From positions 310,001 to 374,000 of the forward strand of contig NC_079883.1 of the NCBI RefSeq assembly GCF_029227915.1: a stretch of 64,000 bases of DNA, written 5' to 3'. The position numbers and the translations under genes are program-made. This document shows, in pieces, positions 48,101 through 61,453 of the stretch. Numbering within the stretch: position 1 is the stretch's first letter; each line of letters starts with the position of its first letter. The notes beneath the pieces are model-generated. The model had not been told where the DNA came from, ran no database searches, and saw only the letters and a program-made list of their open reading frames with translations. This stretch comes from Hydractinia symbiolongicarpus. Taxonomy: Eukaryota; Cnidaria; Hydrozoa; Anthoathecata; Hydractiniidae.

Positions 48101-51100
48101 TACGGGCCAAGCACGTGATTTACGGGAAATCGCGGGTTTTCGTTTGCCGGCGATTAAACTTCTTCCATTCAGCGTCTCATCAAAAATGAAAACATTTTTG
48201 AAAACTACAAGTCTCATGCGTTTTAGTGGTGAATAAATAATTTAAAAAATCGTTCGGGAAATGAGTTTACTCACAGAGCACTTTGTTTGCATACATACGA
48301 CTATACGGGCCAAACCCGGGATTTACGGGAAATCGCGGGTTTTCGTTTGCCGGCGATTAACATCTTTTATTCTGCGTCTTATCAAAAATGAAAACATTTT
48401 TGAAAACTACAAGTCTCATGCGTTTTAGTGGTGAAAAAATAATTTAAAAAATCGTTCGGGAAATGAGTTTACTCCCTGGGTACTTTCTTTGTATACTTTT
48501 GACTATACGGGCCGAGTCCAGGATTTACGGGAAATCGCGGGTTTTTGTTTGCCGGCGATTAAACATCTTTTATTCAGCGTCTTATCAAAAATGAAAACAT
48601 TTTTGAAAACTACAAGTCTCATGCGTTTTAGTGGTGAAAAGATAATTTAAAAAATCGTTCTGGGAATGAGTTTACTCCCTGGGTATTTTCTTTGTATACT
48701 TTTGACTATACGGGCCGAGTTCGGGATTTACGGGAATTCGCGGGTTTTCGTTTGCCGGCGATTAAACTTCTTTCATTCAGCGTCTCATCAAAAATGATAA
48801 CATTTTTGAAAACTACAAGTCTCATGCGTTTTAGTGGTGAAAAAATAATTTAAAAAATCGTTCGGGAAGTGAGTTTACTCACAGGGTACTTTCTTTGCAT
48901 ACATTCGACTATACGGGCCAAGCCCGGGATTTACAGGAAATCGCGGGTTTTCGTTTGCCGGCGATTAACATCTTTTATTCTGCGTCTTATCAAAAAATTA
49001 AACATTTTTGAAAACTACAAGTCTCATGCGTTTTAGTGGTGAAAAAATAATTTAAAAAATCGTTCGGGAAATGCGTTTACTCCCTAGGTACTTTCTTTGT
49101 ATACTTATGACTATACGGGCCGAGTCCAGGATTTACGGGAAATCGCGGGTTTTCGTTTGCCGGCGATTAAACATCTTTTATTCAGCGTCTTATCAAAAAT
49201 GAAAACATTTTTGAAAACTACAAGTCTCATGCGTTTTAGTGGGGAAAAGATAATTTAAAAAATCGTTCTGGAAATGAGTTTACTCCCTGGGTATTTTCTT
49301 TGTATACTTTTGACTATACGGGCCGAGTTCGGGATTTACGGGAATTCGCGGGTTTTCGTTTGCCGGCGATTTAACTTCTTTTATTCAGCGTCCCATTAAA
49401 AATGAAAACATTTTTGAAAACTACAAGTCTCGTGCGTTTTAGTGGTGAAAAGATAATTTAAAAAATCGTTCTGGAAATGGGTTTACTCGCAGGGTACTTT
49501 CTTTGTATACTTTTGACTATACGGGCCGAGTCCGGTGTTTACGGGAAATCGCGGGTTTTTGTTTGCCGGCGATTAAACTTCTTTTATTCGGCGTCTCATC
49601 AAAAATGAAAACATTTTTGAAAACTACAAGTCTCATGCGTTTTAGTGGTGAAAAGATAATATAAAAAATCGTTCTGGAAAGGAGTTTACTGACAGGGTAC
49701 TTTCTTTGTATATACTCGACTATACGAGCCAAGCACGGAATTTACGGGAAATTGCGGGTTTTCGTTTGCCGGCGATTAAAATTCTTTTATTCAGCGTCTC
49801 ATCAAAAATGAAAACCTTTTTGAAAACTACAAGTCTCATGCGTTTTAGTGGTGAAAAAATAATTTAAAAAATCGTTCGGGAAATGAGTTTACTCACAGGG
49901 TACTTTCTTTGTATACATACGAATATACGGGCCAAGCCCGGGATTTACGGGAAATCGCGGGTTTTCGTTTGCCGGCGATTAAACTTCTTTCATTAAGCGT
50001 CTCATCAAAAATAAAAACATTCCTGAAAACTACAAGTCTCATGTGTTTTAGTGGTGAAAAAAAAATTTAAAAAATCGTTCGGGAAATGAGTTTACTCCCT
50101 GGGTACTTTCTTTGTATACTTTTGACTATACGGGCCGAGTCCGGGATTTACGGGAAATCGCGGATTTTCGTTTGCCGGCGATTAAACTTCTTTTATTCAG
50201 CGTCTTATCAAAAATTTAAACATTTTTGAAAACTACAAGTCTCATGCGTTTTAGTGGTGAAAAAATAATTTAAAAAATCGTTCGGGAAATGCGTTTACTC
50301 CCTGGGTACTTTCTTTGTATACTTTTGACTATACGGGCCGAGTCCAGGATTTACGGGAAATCGCGGGTTTTCGTTTGCCGGCGATTAAACATCTTTTATT
50401 CAGCGTCTTATCAAAAATGAAAACATTTTTGAAAACTACAAGTCTCATGCGTTTTAGTGGTGAAAAAATAATTTAAAAAATCGTTCTGGAAATGAGTTTA
50501 CTCCCTGGGTATTTTCTTTGTATACTTTTGACTATACGGGCCGAGTTCGGGATTTACGGGAATTCGCGGGTTTTCGTTTGCCGGCGATTTAACTTCTTTT
50601 ATTCAGCGTCCCATTAAAAATGAAAACATTTTTGAAAACTACAAGTCTCGTGGGTTTTAGTGGTGAAAAGATAATTTAAAAAATCGTTCTTGAAATGGGT
50701 TTACTCGCAGGGTACTTTCTTTGTATACTTTTGACTATACGGGCCGAGTCCGGGGTTTACGGGAAATCGCGGGTTTTTGTTTGCCGGCGATTAAACTTCT
50801 TTTATTCGGCGTCTCATCAAAAATGAAAACATTTTTGAAAACTACAAGTCTCATGCGTTTTAGTGGTGAAAAGATAATATAAAAAATCGTTCTGGAAAGG
50901 AGTTTACTGACAGGGTACTTTCTTTGTATATACTCGACTATACGAGCCAAGCACGGAATTTACGGGAAATTGCGGGTTTTCGTTTGCCGGCGATTAAAAT
51001 TCTTTTATTCAGCGTCTCATCAAAAATGAAAACCTTTTTGAAAACTACAAGTCTCATGCGTTTTAGTGGTGAAAAAATAATTTAAAAAATCGTTCGGGAA

Positions 51101-52032
51101 ATGAGTTTACTCACAGGGTACTTTCTTTGTATACATACGAATATACGGGCCAAGCCCGGGATTTACGGGAAATCGCGGGTTTTTGTTTGCCGGCGATTAA
51201 ACTTCTTTTATTCGGCGTCTCATCAAAAATGAAAACATTTTTGAAAACTACAAGTCTCATGCGTTTTAGTGGTGAAAAGATAATATAAAAAATCGTTCTG
51301 GAAAGGAGTTTACTGACAGGGTACTTTCTTTGTATATACTCGACTATACGAGCCAAGCACGGAATTTACGGGAAATTGCGGGTTTTCGTTTGCCGGCGAT
51401 TAAAATTCTTTTATTCAGCGTCTCATCAAAAATGAAAACCTTTTTGAAAACTACAAGTCTCATGCGTTTTAGTGGTGAAAAAATAATTTAAAAAATCGTT
51501 CGGGAAATGAGTTTACTCACAGGGTACTTTCTTTGTATACATACGAATATACGGGCCAAGCCCGGGATTTACGGGAAATCGCGGGTTTTCGTTTGCCGGC
51601 GATTAAACTTCTTTCATTAAGCGTCTCATCAAAAATGAAAACATTCCTGAAAACTACAAGTCTCATGTGTTTTAGTGGTGAAAAAAAAATTTAAAAAATC
51701 GTTCGGGAAATGAGTTTACTCCCTGGGTACTTTCTTTGTATACTTTTGACTATACGGGCCGAGTCCGGGATTTACGGGAAATCGCGGGTTTTCGTTTGCC
51801 GGCGATTAAACTTCTTTTATTCAGCGTCTCATCAAAAATGAAAACATTTTTGAAAACTACAAGTCTCGTGCGTTTTAGTGGTGAAAAGATAATTTAAAAA
51901 ATCGTTCTGAAAATGAGTTTACTCGCAGGGTACTTTTTTTGTATACTTTTGACTATACGGGCCGAGTCCGGGATTTACGGGAAATCGCGGGTTTTCGTTT
52001 GCCGGCGATTAAACTTCTTTTATTCCGCGTCT
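45110..52032 (+). repeat. Near-identical partner of 15,007-21,928
   Basis: Colinear at offset 30,103 then 30,104. Differences seen: a C absent near 17,437 but present here; GTGGGTTTTAG near 50,650 against GTGCGTTTTAG; GAAAAAATAAT near 51,070 against GAAATAATAAT; TACGGGCCAAG near 51,144 against TACCGGCCAAG; and GCGGGTTTTCG near 51,990 against GCGGTTTTTCG. The remaining marks, including the t4-t5 dimer duplication and the altered ATG monomers, are all shared, so these features predate the duplication. Confidence 0.88.
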
Positions 52033-52209
52033 AATCAAAAATGAAAACATTTTTGAAGACTACAAGTCTCATGCGTTTTAGTGGTGAAAAGATAATTTAA
52101 AAAATCGTTCTGGAAATGAGTGTACTCACAGGGTACTTTCTTTGTATATACTCGACTATACGGGCCAAGCACGGGATTTACGGGAAATCGCGGGTTTTCG
52201 TTTGCCGGC

Positions 52210-53426
52210 GATTAAACTTCTTTCATTCAGCGTCTCATCAAAAATGAAAACATTTTTGAAAACTACAAGTCTCATGCGTTTTAGTGGTGAAAAAATAATT
52301 TAAAAAATCGTTCGGGAAATGAGTTTACTCACAGGGTACTTTCTTTGAATACATTCGACTATACGGGCCAAGCCCGGGATTTACGGGAAATCGCGGGTTT
52401 TCGTTTGCCAGCGATTAACATCTTTTATTCTGCGTCTTATCAAAAATGAAAACATTTTTGAAAACTACAAGTCTCATGCGTTTTAGTGGTGAAAAAATAA
52501 TTTAAAAAATCGTTCGGGAAATGAGTTTACTCCCTGGGTACTTTCTTTGTATACTTTTGACTATACGGGCTGAGTCCAGGATTTACGGGAAATCGCGGGT
52601 TTTCGTTTGCCGGCGATTAAACATCTTTTATTCAGCGTCTTATCAAAAATGAAAACATTTTTGAAAACTACAAGTCTCATGCGTTTTAGTGGTGAAAAGA
52701 TAATTTAAAAAATCGTTCTGGAAATGAGTTTACTCCCTGGGTATCTTCTTTGTATACTTTTGACTATACGGGCCGAGTCCGGGATTTACGGGAAATCGCA
52801 GGTTTTCGTTTGCCGGCGATTAAACATCTTTTATTCAGCGTCTTATCAAAAATGAAAACATTTTTGAAAACTACAAGTCTCATGCGTTTTAGTGGTGAAA
52901 AGATAATTTAAAAAATCGTTCTGGAAATGAGTTTACTCCCTGGGTATTTTCTTTGTATACTTTTGACTATACGGGCCGAGTCCGGGGTTTACGGGAAATC
53001 GCGGGTTTTTGTTTGCCGGCGATTAAACTTCTTTTATTCGGCGTCTCATCAAAAATGAAAACATTTTTGAAAACTACAAGTCTCATGCGTTTTAGTGGTG
53101 AAAAGATAATTTAAAAAATCGTTCGGGAAATGAGTTTACTCACAGGGTACTTTCTTTGTATACATACGAATATACGGGCCAAGCCCGGGATTTACGGGAA
53201 ATCGCGGGTTTTCGTTTGCCGGCGATTAAACTTCTTTCATTAAGCGTCTCATCAAAAATGAAAACATTCCTGAAAACTACAAGTCTCATGTGTTTTAGTG
53301 GTGAAAAAAAAATTTAAAAAATCGTTCGGGAAATGAGTTTACTCCCTGGGTACTTTCTTTGTATACTTTTGACTATACGGGCCGAGTCCGGGATTTACGG
53401 GAAATCGCAGGTTTTCGTTTGCCGGC
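52210..53426 (+). repeat. 6-monomer duplication, first copy
   Basis: Six monomers, starting at 52,210 and 52,413 and then at about 203-bp steps to 53,224, recur at an offset of 1,217 bp. Distinctive shared marks are TTTGCCAGCGATTAAC, GGGCTGAGTCCAGG, AATCGCAGG and TCCGGGGTTT. Differences include TTTGAATAC here against TTTGCATAC, and GAAAAGATAAT in the fifth monomer against GAAAAAATAAT. Confidence 0.84.
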
Positions 53427-54643
53427 GATTAAACTTCTTTCATTCAGCGTCTCATCAAAAATGAAAACATTTTTGAAAACTACAAGTCTCATGCGTTTTA
53501 GTGGTGAAAAAATAATTTAAAAAATCGTTCGGGAAATGAGTTTACTCACAGGGTACTTTCTTTGCATACATTCGACTATACGGGCCAAGCCCGGGATTTA
53601 CGGGAAATCGCGGGTTTTCGTTTGCCAGCGATTAACATCTTTTATTCTGCGTCTTATCAAAAATGAAAACATTTTTGAAAACTACAAGTCTCATGCGTTT
53701 TAGTGGTGAAAAAATAATTTAAAAAATCGTTCGGGAAATGAGTTTACTCCCTGGGTACTTTCTTTGTATACTTTTGACTATACGGGCTGAGTCCAGGATT
53801 TACGGGAAATCGCGGGTTTTCGTTTGCCGGCGATTAAACATCTTTTATTCAGCGTCTTATCAAAAATGAAAACATTTTTGAAAACTACAAGTCTCATGCG
53901 TTTTAGTGGTGAAAAGATAATTTAAAAAATCGTTCTGGAAATGAGTTTACTCCCTGGGTATCTTCTTTGTATACTTTTGACTATACGGGCCGAGTCCGGG
54001 ATTTACGGGAAATCGCAGGTTTTCGTTTGCCGGCGATTAAACATCTTTTATTCAGCGTCTTATCAAAAATGAAAACATTTTTGAAAACTACAAGTCTCAT
54101 GCGTTTTAGTGGTGAAAAGATAATTTAAAAAATCGTTCTGGAAATGAGTTTACTCCCTGGGTATTTTCTTTGTATACTTTTGACTATACGGGCCGAGTCC
54201 GGGGTTTACGGGAAATCGCGGGTTTTTGTTTGCCGGCGATTAAACTTCTTTTATTCGGCGTCTCATCAAAAATGAAAACATTTTTGAAAACTACAAGTCT
54301 CATGCGTTTTAGTGGTGAAAAAATAATTTAAAAAATCGTTCGGGAAATGAGTTTACTCACAGGGTACTTTCTTTGTATACATACGAATATACGGGCCAAG
54401 CCCGGGATTTACGGGAAATCGCGGGTTTTCGTTTGCCGGCGATTAAACTTCTTTCATTAAGCGTCTCATCAAAAATGAAAACATTCCTGAAAACTACAAG
54501 TCTCATGTGTTTTAGTGGTGAAAAAAAAATTTAAAAAATCGTTCGGGAAATGAGTTTACTCCCTGGGTACTTTCTTTGTATACTTTTGACTATACGGGCC
54601 GAGTCCGGGATTTACGGGAAATCGCGGGTTTTCGTTTGCCGGC
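53427..54643 (+). repeat. 6-monomer duplication, second copy
   Basis: Repeats 52,210-53,426. It is followed by t7 and the start of a p monomer (54,644-54,900) that in turn match 51,804-52,060 at an offset of 2,840 bp (14 monomers). At about 54,900 the p monomer switches to a-like sequence (GAAAAAATAAT, GGGCTGAGTCCAGG), so 54,847-55,049 is a chimera. Confidence 0.82.
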
Positions 54644-55049
54644 GATTAAACTTCTTTTATTCAGCGTCTCATCAAAAATGAAAACATTTTTGAAAACTAC
54701 AAGTCTCGTGCGTTTTAGTGGTGAAAAGATAATTTAAAAAATCGTTCTGAAAATGAGTTTACTCGCAGGGTACTTTTTTTGTATACTTTTGACTATACGG
54801 GCCGAGTCCGGGATTTACGGGAAATCGCGGGTTTTCGTTTGCCGGCGATTAAACTTCTTTTATTCCGCGTCTAATCAAAAATGAAAACATTTTTGAAGAC
54901 TACTAGTCTCATGCGTTTTAGTGGTGAAAAAATAATTTAAAAAATCGTTCGGGAAATGAGTTTACTCCCTGGGTACTTTCTTTGTATACTTTTGACTATA
55001 CGGGCTGAGTCCAGGATTTACGGGAAATCGCGGGTTTTCGTTTGCCGGC

Positions 55050-56266
55050 GATTAAACATCTTTTATTCAGCGTCTTATCAAAAATAAAAACATTTTTGAA
55101 AACTACAAGTCTCATGCGTTTTAGTGGTGAAAAGATAATTTAAAAAATCGTTCTGGAAATGAGTTTACTCCCTGGGTATCTTCTTTGTATACTTTTGACT
55201 ATACGGGCCGAGTCCGGGATTTACGGGAAATCGCGGGTTTTCGTTTGCCGGCGATTAAACATCTTTTATTCAGCGTCTCATCAAAAATGAAAACATTTTT
55301 GAAAACAACAAGTCTCATGCGTTTTAGTGGTGAAAAGATAATTTAAAAAATCGTTCTGGAAATGAGTTTACTCCCTGGGTATTTTCTTTGTATACTTTTG
55401 ACTATACGGGCCGAGTCCGGGGTTTACGGGAAATCGCGGGTTTTTGTTTGCCGGCGATTAAACTTCTTTTATTCGGCGTCTCATCAAAAATGAAAACATT
55501 TTTGAAAACTACAAGTCTCATGCGTTTTAGTGGTGAAAAGATAATATAAAAAATCGTTCTGGAAAGCAGTTTACTGACAGGGTACTTTCTTTGTATATAC
55601 TCGACTATACGAGCCAAGCACGGAATTTACGGGAAATTGCGGGTTTTCGTTTTTCGGCGATTAAAATTCTTTTATTCAGCGTCTCATCAAAAATGAAAAC
55701 CTTTTTGAAAACTACAAGTCTCATGCGTTTTAGTGGTGAAAAAATAATTTAAAAAATCGTTCGGGAAATGAGTTTACTCACAGGGTACTTTCGTTGCATA
55801 CATTCGACTATACGGGCCAAGCCCGGGATTTACGGGAAATCGCGGGTTTTCGTTTGCCGGCGATTAACATCTTTTATTCTGCGTCTTATCAAAAATGAAA
55901 ACATTTTTGAAAACTACAAGTCTCATGCGTTTTAGTGGTGAAAAAATAATTTAAAAAATCGTTCGGGAAATGAGTTTACTCCCTGGGTACTTTCTTTGTA
56001 TACTTTTGACTATACGGGCTGAGTCCAAGATTTACGGGAAATCGCGGGTTTTCGTTTGCCGGCGATTAAACATCTTTTATTCAGCGTCTTATCAAAAATG
56101 AAAACGTTTTTGAAATCTACAAGTCTCATGCGTTTTAGTGGTGAAAAGATAATTTAAAAAATCGTTCTGGAAATGAGTTTACTCCCTGGGTATCTTCTTT
56201 GTATACTTTTGACTATACGGGCCGAGTCCGGGATTTACGGGAAATCGCGGGTTTTCGTTTGCCGGC
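55050..56266 (+). repeat. Six mixed monomers between duplications
   Basis: Order is b (with AAAATAAAAAC), a b-k-like monomer with GAAAACAACAAG and TCCGGGGTTT, t4 (with GGAAAGCAG), a t5/f chimera at 55,659 (starts TTAAAATTC, ends TTGCATACATTCG with the private TTTCGTTGC), a, then b (AAAACGTTTTTGAAATC). The core of the last b is altered on one arm of the inverted repeat without compensation. Confidence 0.75.
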
Positions 56267-58497
56267 GATTAAACTTCTTTTATTCCGCGTCTCATCAAAA
56301 ATGAAAACATTTTTGAAGACTACAAGTCTCATGCGTTTTAGTGGTGAAAAGTTAATTTAAAAAATCGTTCTGGAAATGAGTGTACTCACAGGGTACTTTC
56401 TTTGTATATACTCGACTATACGGGCCAAGCACGGGATTTACGGGAAATCGCGGGTTTTCGTTTGCCGGCGATTAAACTTCTTTCATTCAGCGTCTCATCA
56501 AAAATGAAAACATTTTTGAAAACTACAAGTCTCATGCGTTTTAGTGGTGAAAAAATAATTTAAAAAATCGTTCGGGAAATGAGTTTACTCACAGGGTACT
56601 TTCTTTGCATACATTCGACTATACGGGCCAAGCCCGGGATTTACGGGAAATCGCGGGTTTTCGTTTGCCGGCGATTAACATCTTTTATTCTGCGTCTTAT
56701 CAAAAATGAAAACATTTTTGAAAACTACAAGTCTCATGCGTTTTAGTGGTGAAAAATTAATTTAAAAAATCGTTCGGGAAATGAGTTTACTCCCTGGGTA
56801 CTTTCTTTGTATACTTTTGACTATACAGGCCGAGTCCAGGATTTACGGGAAATCGCGGGTTTTTGTTTGCCGGCGATTAAACATCTTTTATTCAGCGTCT
56901 TATCAAAAATGAAAACATTTTTGAAAACTACAAGTCTCATGCGTTTTAGTGGTGAAAAGATAATTTAAAAAATCGTTCTGGAAATGAGTTTACTCCCTGG
57001 GTATTTTCTTTGTATGCTTTTGACTATACGGGCCGAGTTCGGGATTTACGGGAATTCGCGGGTTTTCGTTTGCCGGCGATTAAACTTCTTTCATTCAGCG
57101 TCTCATCAAAAATGAAAACATTTTTGAAAACTACAAGTCTCATGCGTTTTAGTGGTGAAAAAATAATTTAAAAAATCGTTCGGGAAGTGAGTTTACTCAC
57201 AGGGTACTTTCTTTGCATACATTCGACTATACGGGCCAAGCCCGGGATTTACAGGAAATGGCGGGTTTTCGTTTGCCGGCGATTAACATCTTTTATTCTG
57301 CGTCTTATCAAAAATTTAAACATTTTTGAAAACTACAAGTCTCATGCGTTTTAGTGGTGAAAAAATAATTTAAAAAATCGTTCGGGAAATGCGTTTACTC
57401 CCTGAATACTTTCTTTGTATACTTTTGACTATACGGGCCGAGTCCAGGATTTACGGGAAATCGCGGGTTTTCGTTTGCCGGCGATTAAACATCTTTTATT
57501 CAGCGTCTTATCAAAAATGAAAACATTTTTGAAAACTACAAGTCTCATGCGTTTTAGTGGTGAAAAGATAATTTAAAAAATCGTTCTGGAAATGAGTTTA
57601 CTCCCTGGGTATTTTCTTTGTATACTTTTGACTATACGGGCCGAGTTCGGGATTTACGGGAATTCGCGGGTTTTCGTTTGCCGGCGATTAAACTTCTTTT
57701 ATTCAGCGTCCCATTAAAAATGAAAACATTTTTGAAAACTACAAGTCTCGTGCGTTTTAGTGGTGAAAAGATAAATTAAAAAATCGTTCTGGAAATGTGT
57801 TTACTCGCAGGGTACTTTCTTTGTATACTTTTGACTATACGGGCCGAGTCTGGGGTTTACGGGAAATCGCGGGTTTTCGTTTGCCGGCGATTAAACTTCT
57901 TTTATTCGGCGTCTCATCAAAAATGAAAACATTTTTGAAAACTACAAGTCTCATGCGTTTTAGTGGTGAAAAGATAATATAAAAAATCGTTCTGGAAAGG
58001 AGTTTACTGACAGGGTACTTTCTTTGTATATACTCGACTATACGAGCCAAGCACGGAATTTACGGGAAATTGCGGGTTTTTGTTTGCCGGCGATTAAAAT
58101 TCTTTTATTCAGCGTCTCATCAAAAATGAAAACCCTTTTGAAAACTACAAGTCTCATGCGTTTTAGTGGTGAAAAAATAATTTAAAAAATCGTTCGGGAA
58201 ATGAGTTTACTCACAGGGTACTTTCTTTGTATACATACGAATATACGGGCTAAGCCCGGGATTTACGGGAAATCGCGGGTTTTCGTTTGCCGGCGATTAA
58301 ACTTCTTTCATTAAGCGTCTCATCAAAAATGAAAACATTCCTGAAAACTACAAGTCTCATGTGTTTTAGTGGTGAAAAAAAATATTAAAAAATCGTTCGG
58401 GAAATGAGTTTACTCCCTGGGTACTTTCTTTGTATACTTTTGACTATACGGGCCGAGTCCGGGATTTACGGGAAATCGCGGGTTTTCGTTTGCCGGC
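56267..58497 (+). repeat. Third, diverged copy of an 11-monomer stretch
   Basis: The order p f a b f a b t3 t4 t5 t6 corresponds to 17,845-20,075 (offset 38,422) and to 47,949-50,179. Shared rare marks include GTTTTTGTTTGCC in a, GGGAAGTGAG in the second f, GGGATTTACAGG, and the altered core AAAATTTAAAC in the second a. Private changes are more numerous than between S1 and S2 (TATACAGGCC, CCCTGAATAC, TTGTATGCTTTTG, ATAAATTAAAAAATC, CGAGTCTGGGG). This copy therefore separated earlier. Confidence 0.8.
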
Positions 58498-58919
58498 GAT
58501 TAAACATCTTTAATTCAGCGTCTCATCAAAAATGAAAACATTTTTGAAAACTACAAGTCTCATGCGTTTTAGTGGTGAAAAGTTAATTTAAAAAATCGTT
58601 CTGGAAATGAGTTTACTCCCTGCGTAATTTCTTTGTATACTTTTGACTATACGGGCCGAGTCCGGGATTTACGGGAATTCGCGGGTTTTCGTTTGCCGGC
58701 GATTAAACTTCTTTTATTCAGCGTGTCATCAAAAATGAAAACATTTTTGAAAACTACAAGTCTCGTGCGTTTTAGTGGTGAAAAGATAATTTAAAAAATC
58801 GTTCTGGAAATGAGTTTACTGGCAGGGTACTTTCTCTGTATACTTTTGACTATACGGGCCGAGTCCAGGATTTACGGGAAATCGCGGGTTTTCGTTTGCC
58901 GGCGATTAAACATCTTTTA

Positions 58920-60034
58920 TTCAGCGTCTCATTAAAAATGAAAACATTTTTGAAAACTACAAGTCTCGTGCGTTTTAGTGGTGAAAAGATAATTTAAAAA
59001 ATCGTTCTGGAAATGAGTTTACTCGCAGGGTACTTTCTTTGTATACTTTTGACTATACGGGCCGAGTCCGGGGTTTACGGGAAATCGCGGGTTTTCGTTT
59101 GCCGGCGATTAAACTTCTTTTATTCGGCGTCTCATCAAAAATGAAAACATTTTTGAAAACTACAAGTCTCATGCGTTTTAGTGGTAAAAAGATAATATAA
59201 GAAATCGTTCTGGAAAGGAGTTTACTGACAGGGTACTTTCTTTGTATTTACTCGACTATACGAGCCAAGCACGGAATTTACGGGAAATTGCGGGTTTTCA
59301 TTTGCCGGCGATTAAACTTCTTTTATTCAGCGTCTCATCAAAAATGAAAACCTTTTTGAAAACTACAAGTCTCATGCGTTTTAGTGGTGAAAAAATAATT
59401 TAAAAAATCGTTCGGGAAATGAGTTTACTCACAGGGTACTTTCTTTGTATACATACGAATATACGGGCGAAGCCCGGGATTTACGGGAAATCGCGGGTTT
59501 TCGTTTGCCGGCGATTAAACTTCTTTCATTAAGCGTCTCATCAAAAATAAAAACATTCCTGAAAACTACAAGTCTCATGTGTTTTAGTGGTGAAAAAAAA
59601 ATTTAAAAAATCGTTCGGGAAATGAGTTTACTCCCTGGGTACTTTCTTTGTATACTTTTGACTATACGGGCCAAGTCCGGGATTTACGGGAAATCGCGGG
59701 TTTTCGTTTGCTGGCGATTAAACATCTTTAATTCAGCGTCTCATCAAAAATGATAACATTTTGAAAACTACAAGTCTCGTGCGTTTTAGTGGTGAAAAGT
59801 TAATTTAAAAAATCGTTCTGGAAATGAGTTTACTCCCTGCGTATTTTCTTTGTATACTTTTGACTATACGGGCCGAATCCGGGATTTACGGGAATTCGCG
59901 GGTTTTCGTTTGCCGGCGATTAAACTTCTTTTATTCAGCGTCTCATCAAAAATGAAAACATTTTTGAAAACTACAAGTCTCGTGCGTTTTAGTGGTGAAA
60001 AGATAATTTAAAAAATCGTTCTGGAAATGAGTTT
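58920..60034 (+). repeat. 7-monomer-spaced duplication, first copy
   Basis: Matches 60,340-61,453 at 1,420 then 1,419 bp (seven monomers). Shared rare marks are TCTCATTAAAAATG, GGTAAAAAGATAATATAAG, GTTTTCATTTGCC, GGGCGAAGCCCGGG, TTTGCTGGCG and ATGATAACATTTTGAAAAC. The last is a core with one T missing from the T run. The one-base change in spacing comes from an A-run of nine shortened to eight near 61,018. Confidence 0.84.
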
Positions 60035-60339
60035 ACTCGCAGGGTACTTTCTTTGTATACTTTTGACTATACGGGCCGAGTCCGGGGTTTACGGGAAATC
60101 GCGGGTTTTCGTTTGCCGGCGATTAAACTTCTTTTATTCGGCGTCTCATCAAAAATGAAAACATTTTTGAAAACTACAAGTCTCATGCGTTTTAGTGGTG
60201 AAAAGATAATTTAAAAAATCGTTCTGGAAATGAGTTTACTCCCTGGGTATTTTCTTTGTATACTTTTGACTATACGGGCCGAGTTCGGGATTTACGGGAA
60301 TTCGCGGGTTTTCGTTTGCCGGCGATTAAACTTCTTTTA

Positions 60340-61453
60340 TTCAGCGTCTCATTAAAAATGAAAACATTTTTGAAAACTACAAGTCTCGTGCGTTTTAGTG
60401 GTGAAAAGATAATTTAAAAAATCGTTCTGGAAATGAGTTTACTCGCAGGGTACTTTCTTTGTATACTTTTGACTATACGGGCCGAGTCCGGGGTTTACGG
60501 GAAATCGCGGGTTTTCGTTTGCCGGCGATTAAACTTCTTTTATTCAGCGTCTCATCAAAAATGAAAACATTTTTGAAAACTACAAGTCTCATGCGTTTTA
60601 GTGGTAAAAAGATAATATAAGAAATCGTTCTGGAAAGGAGTTTACTGACAGGGTACTTTCTTTGTATATACTCGACTATACGAGCCAAGCACGGAATTTA
60701 CGGGAAATTGCGGGTTTTCATTTGCCGGCGATTAAACTTCTTTTATTCAGCGTCTCATCAAAAATGAAAACCTTTTTGAAAACTACAAGTCTCATGCGTT
60801 TTAGTGGTGAAAAAATAATTTAAAAAATCGTTCGGGAAATGAGTTTACTCACAGGGTACTTTCTTTGTATACATACGAATATACGGGCGAAGCCCGGGAT
60901 TTACGGGAAATCGCGGGTTTTCGTTTGCCGGCGATTAAACTTCTTTCATTAAGCGTCTCATCAAAAATAAAAACATTCCTGAAAACTACAAGTCTCATGT
61001 GTTTTAGTGGTGAAAAAAAATTTAAAAAATCGTTCGGGAAATGAGTTTACTCCCTGGGTACTTTCTTTGTATACTTTTGACTATACGGGCCAAGTCCGGG
61101 ATTTACGGGAAATCGCGGGTTTTCGTTTGCTGGCGATTAAACATCTTTAATTCAGCGTCTCATCAAAAATGATAACATTTTGAAAACTACAAGTCTCGTG
61201 CGTTTTAGTGGTGAAAAGTTAATTTAAAAAATCGTTCTGGAAATGAGTTTACTCCCTGCGTATTTTCTTTGTATACTTTTGACTATACGGGCCGAGTCCG
61301 GGATTTACGGGAATTCGCGGGTTTTCGTTTGATGGCGATTAAACTTCTTTTATTCAGCGTCTCATCAAAAATGAAAACATTTTTGAAAACTACAAGTCTC
61401 GTGCGTTTTAGTGGTGAAAAGATAATTTAAAAAATCGTTCTGGAAATGAGTTT
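60340..61453 (+). repeat. 7-monomer-spaced duplication, second copy
   Basis: Repeats 58,920-60,034, including t4, t5, t6 and the monomer with CATCTTTAATTCAGCG and GAAAAGTTAAT. The copies part at ACTCCCTGGG (about 61,454) against ACTCGCAGGG (about 60,035). A private TTTGATGGCG lies near 61,330. Confidence 0.83.

Larger units (their letters stand above)
34665..52032 (+). repeat. Second copy of the long higher-order block (S2)
   Basis: Base 34,665 corresponds to base 1. Units matching U1 (first seven monomers), U3, part of U4/U6, U7, U8 and U9 follow in the same order. Relative to S1 it lacks three monomers near 36,087, lacks 18 monomers at 39,664, exchanges a for g around 40,953-41,560, lacks about 3.5 monomers at 42,071, and has one more monomer near 44,095. 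The final 7 kb (45,110-52,032) are colinear with 15,007-21,928 with about five differences seen by eye. Confidence 0.9.

Noticed and set aside
34665-52032. Second long copy as an assembly artefact
   Set aside because: Private substitutions and several independent monomer gains and losses distinguish it from the first copy, which a simple assembly duplication would not produce. It cannot be fully excluded without reads.
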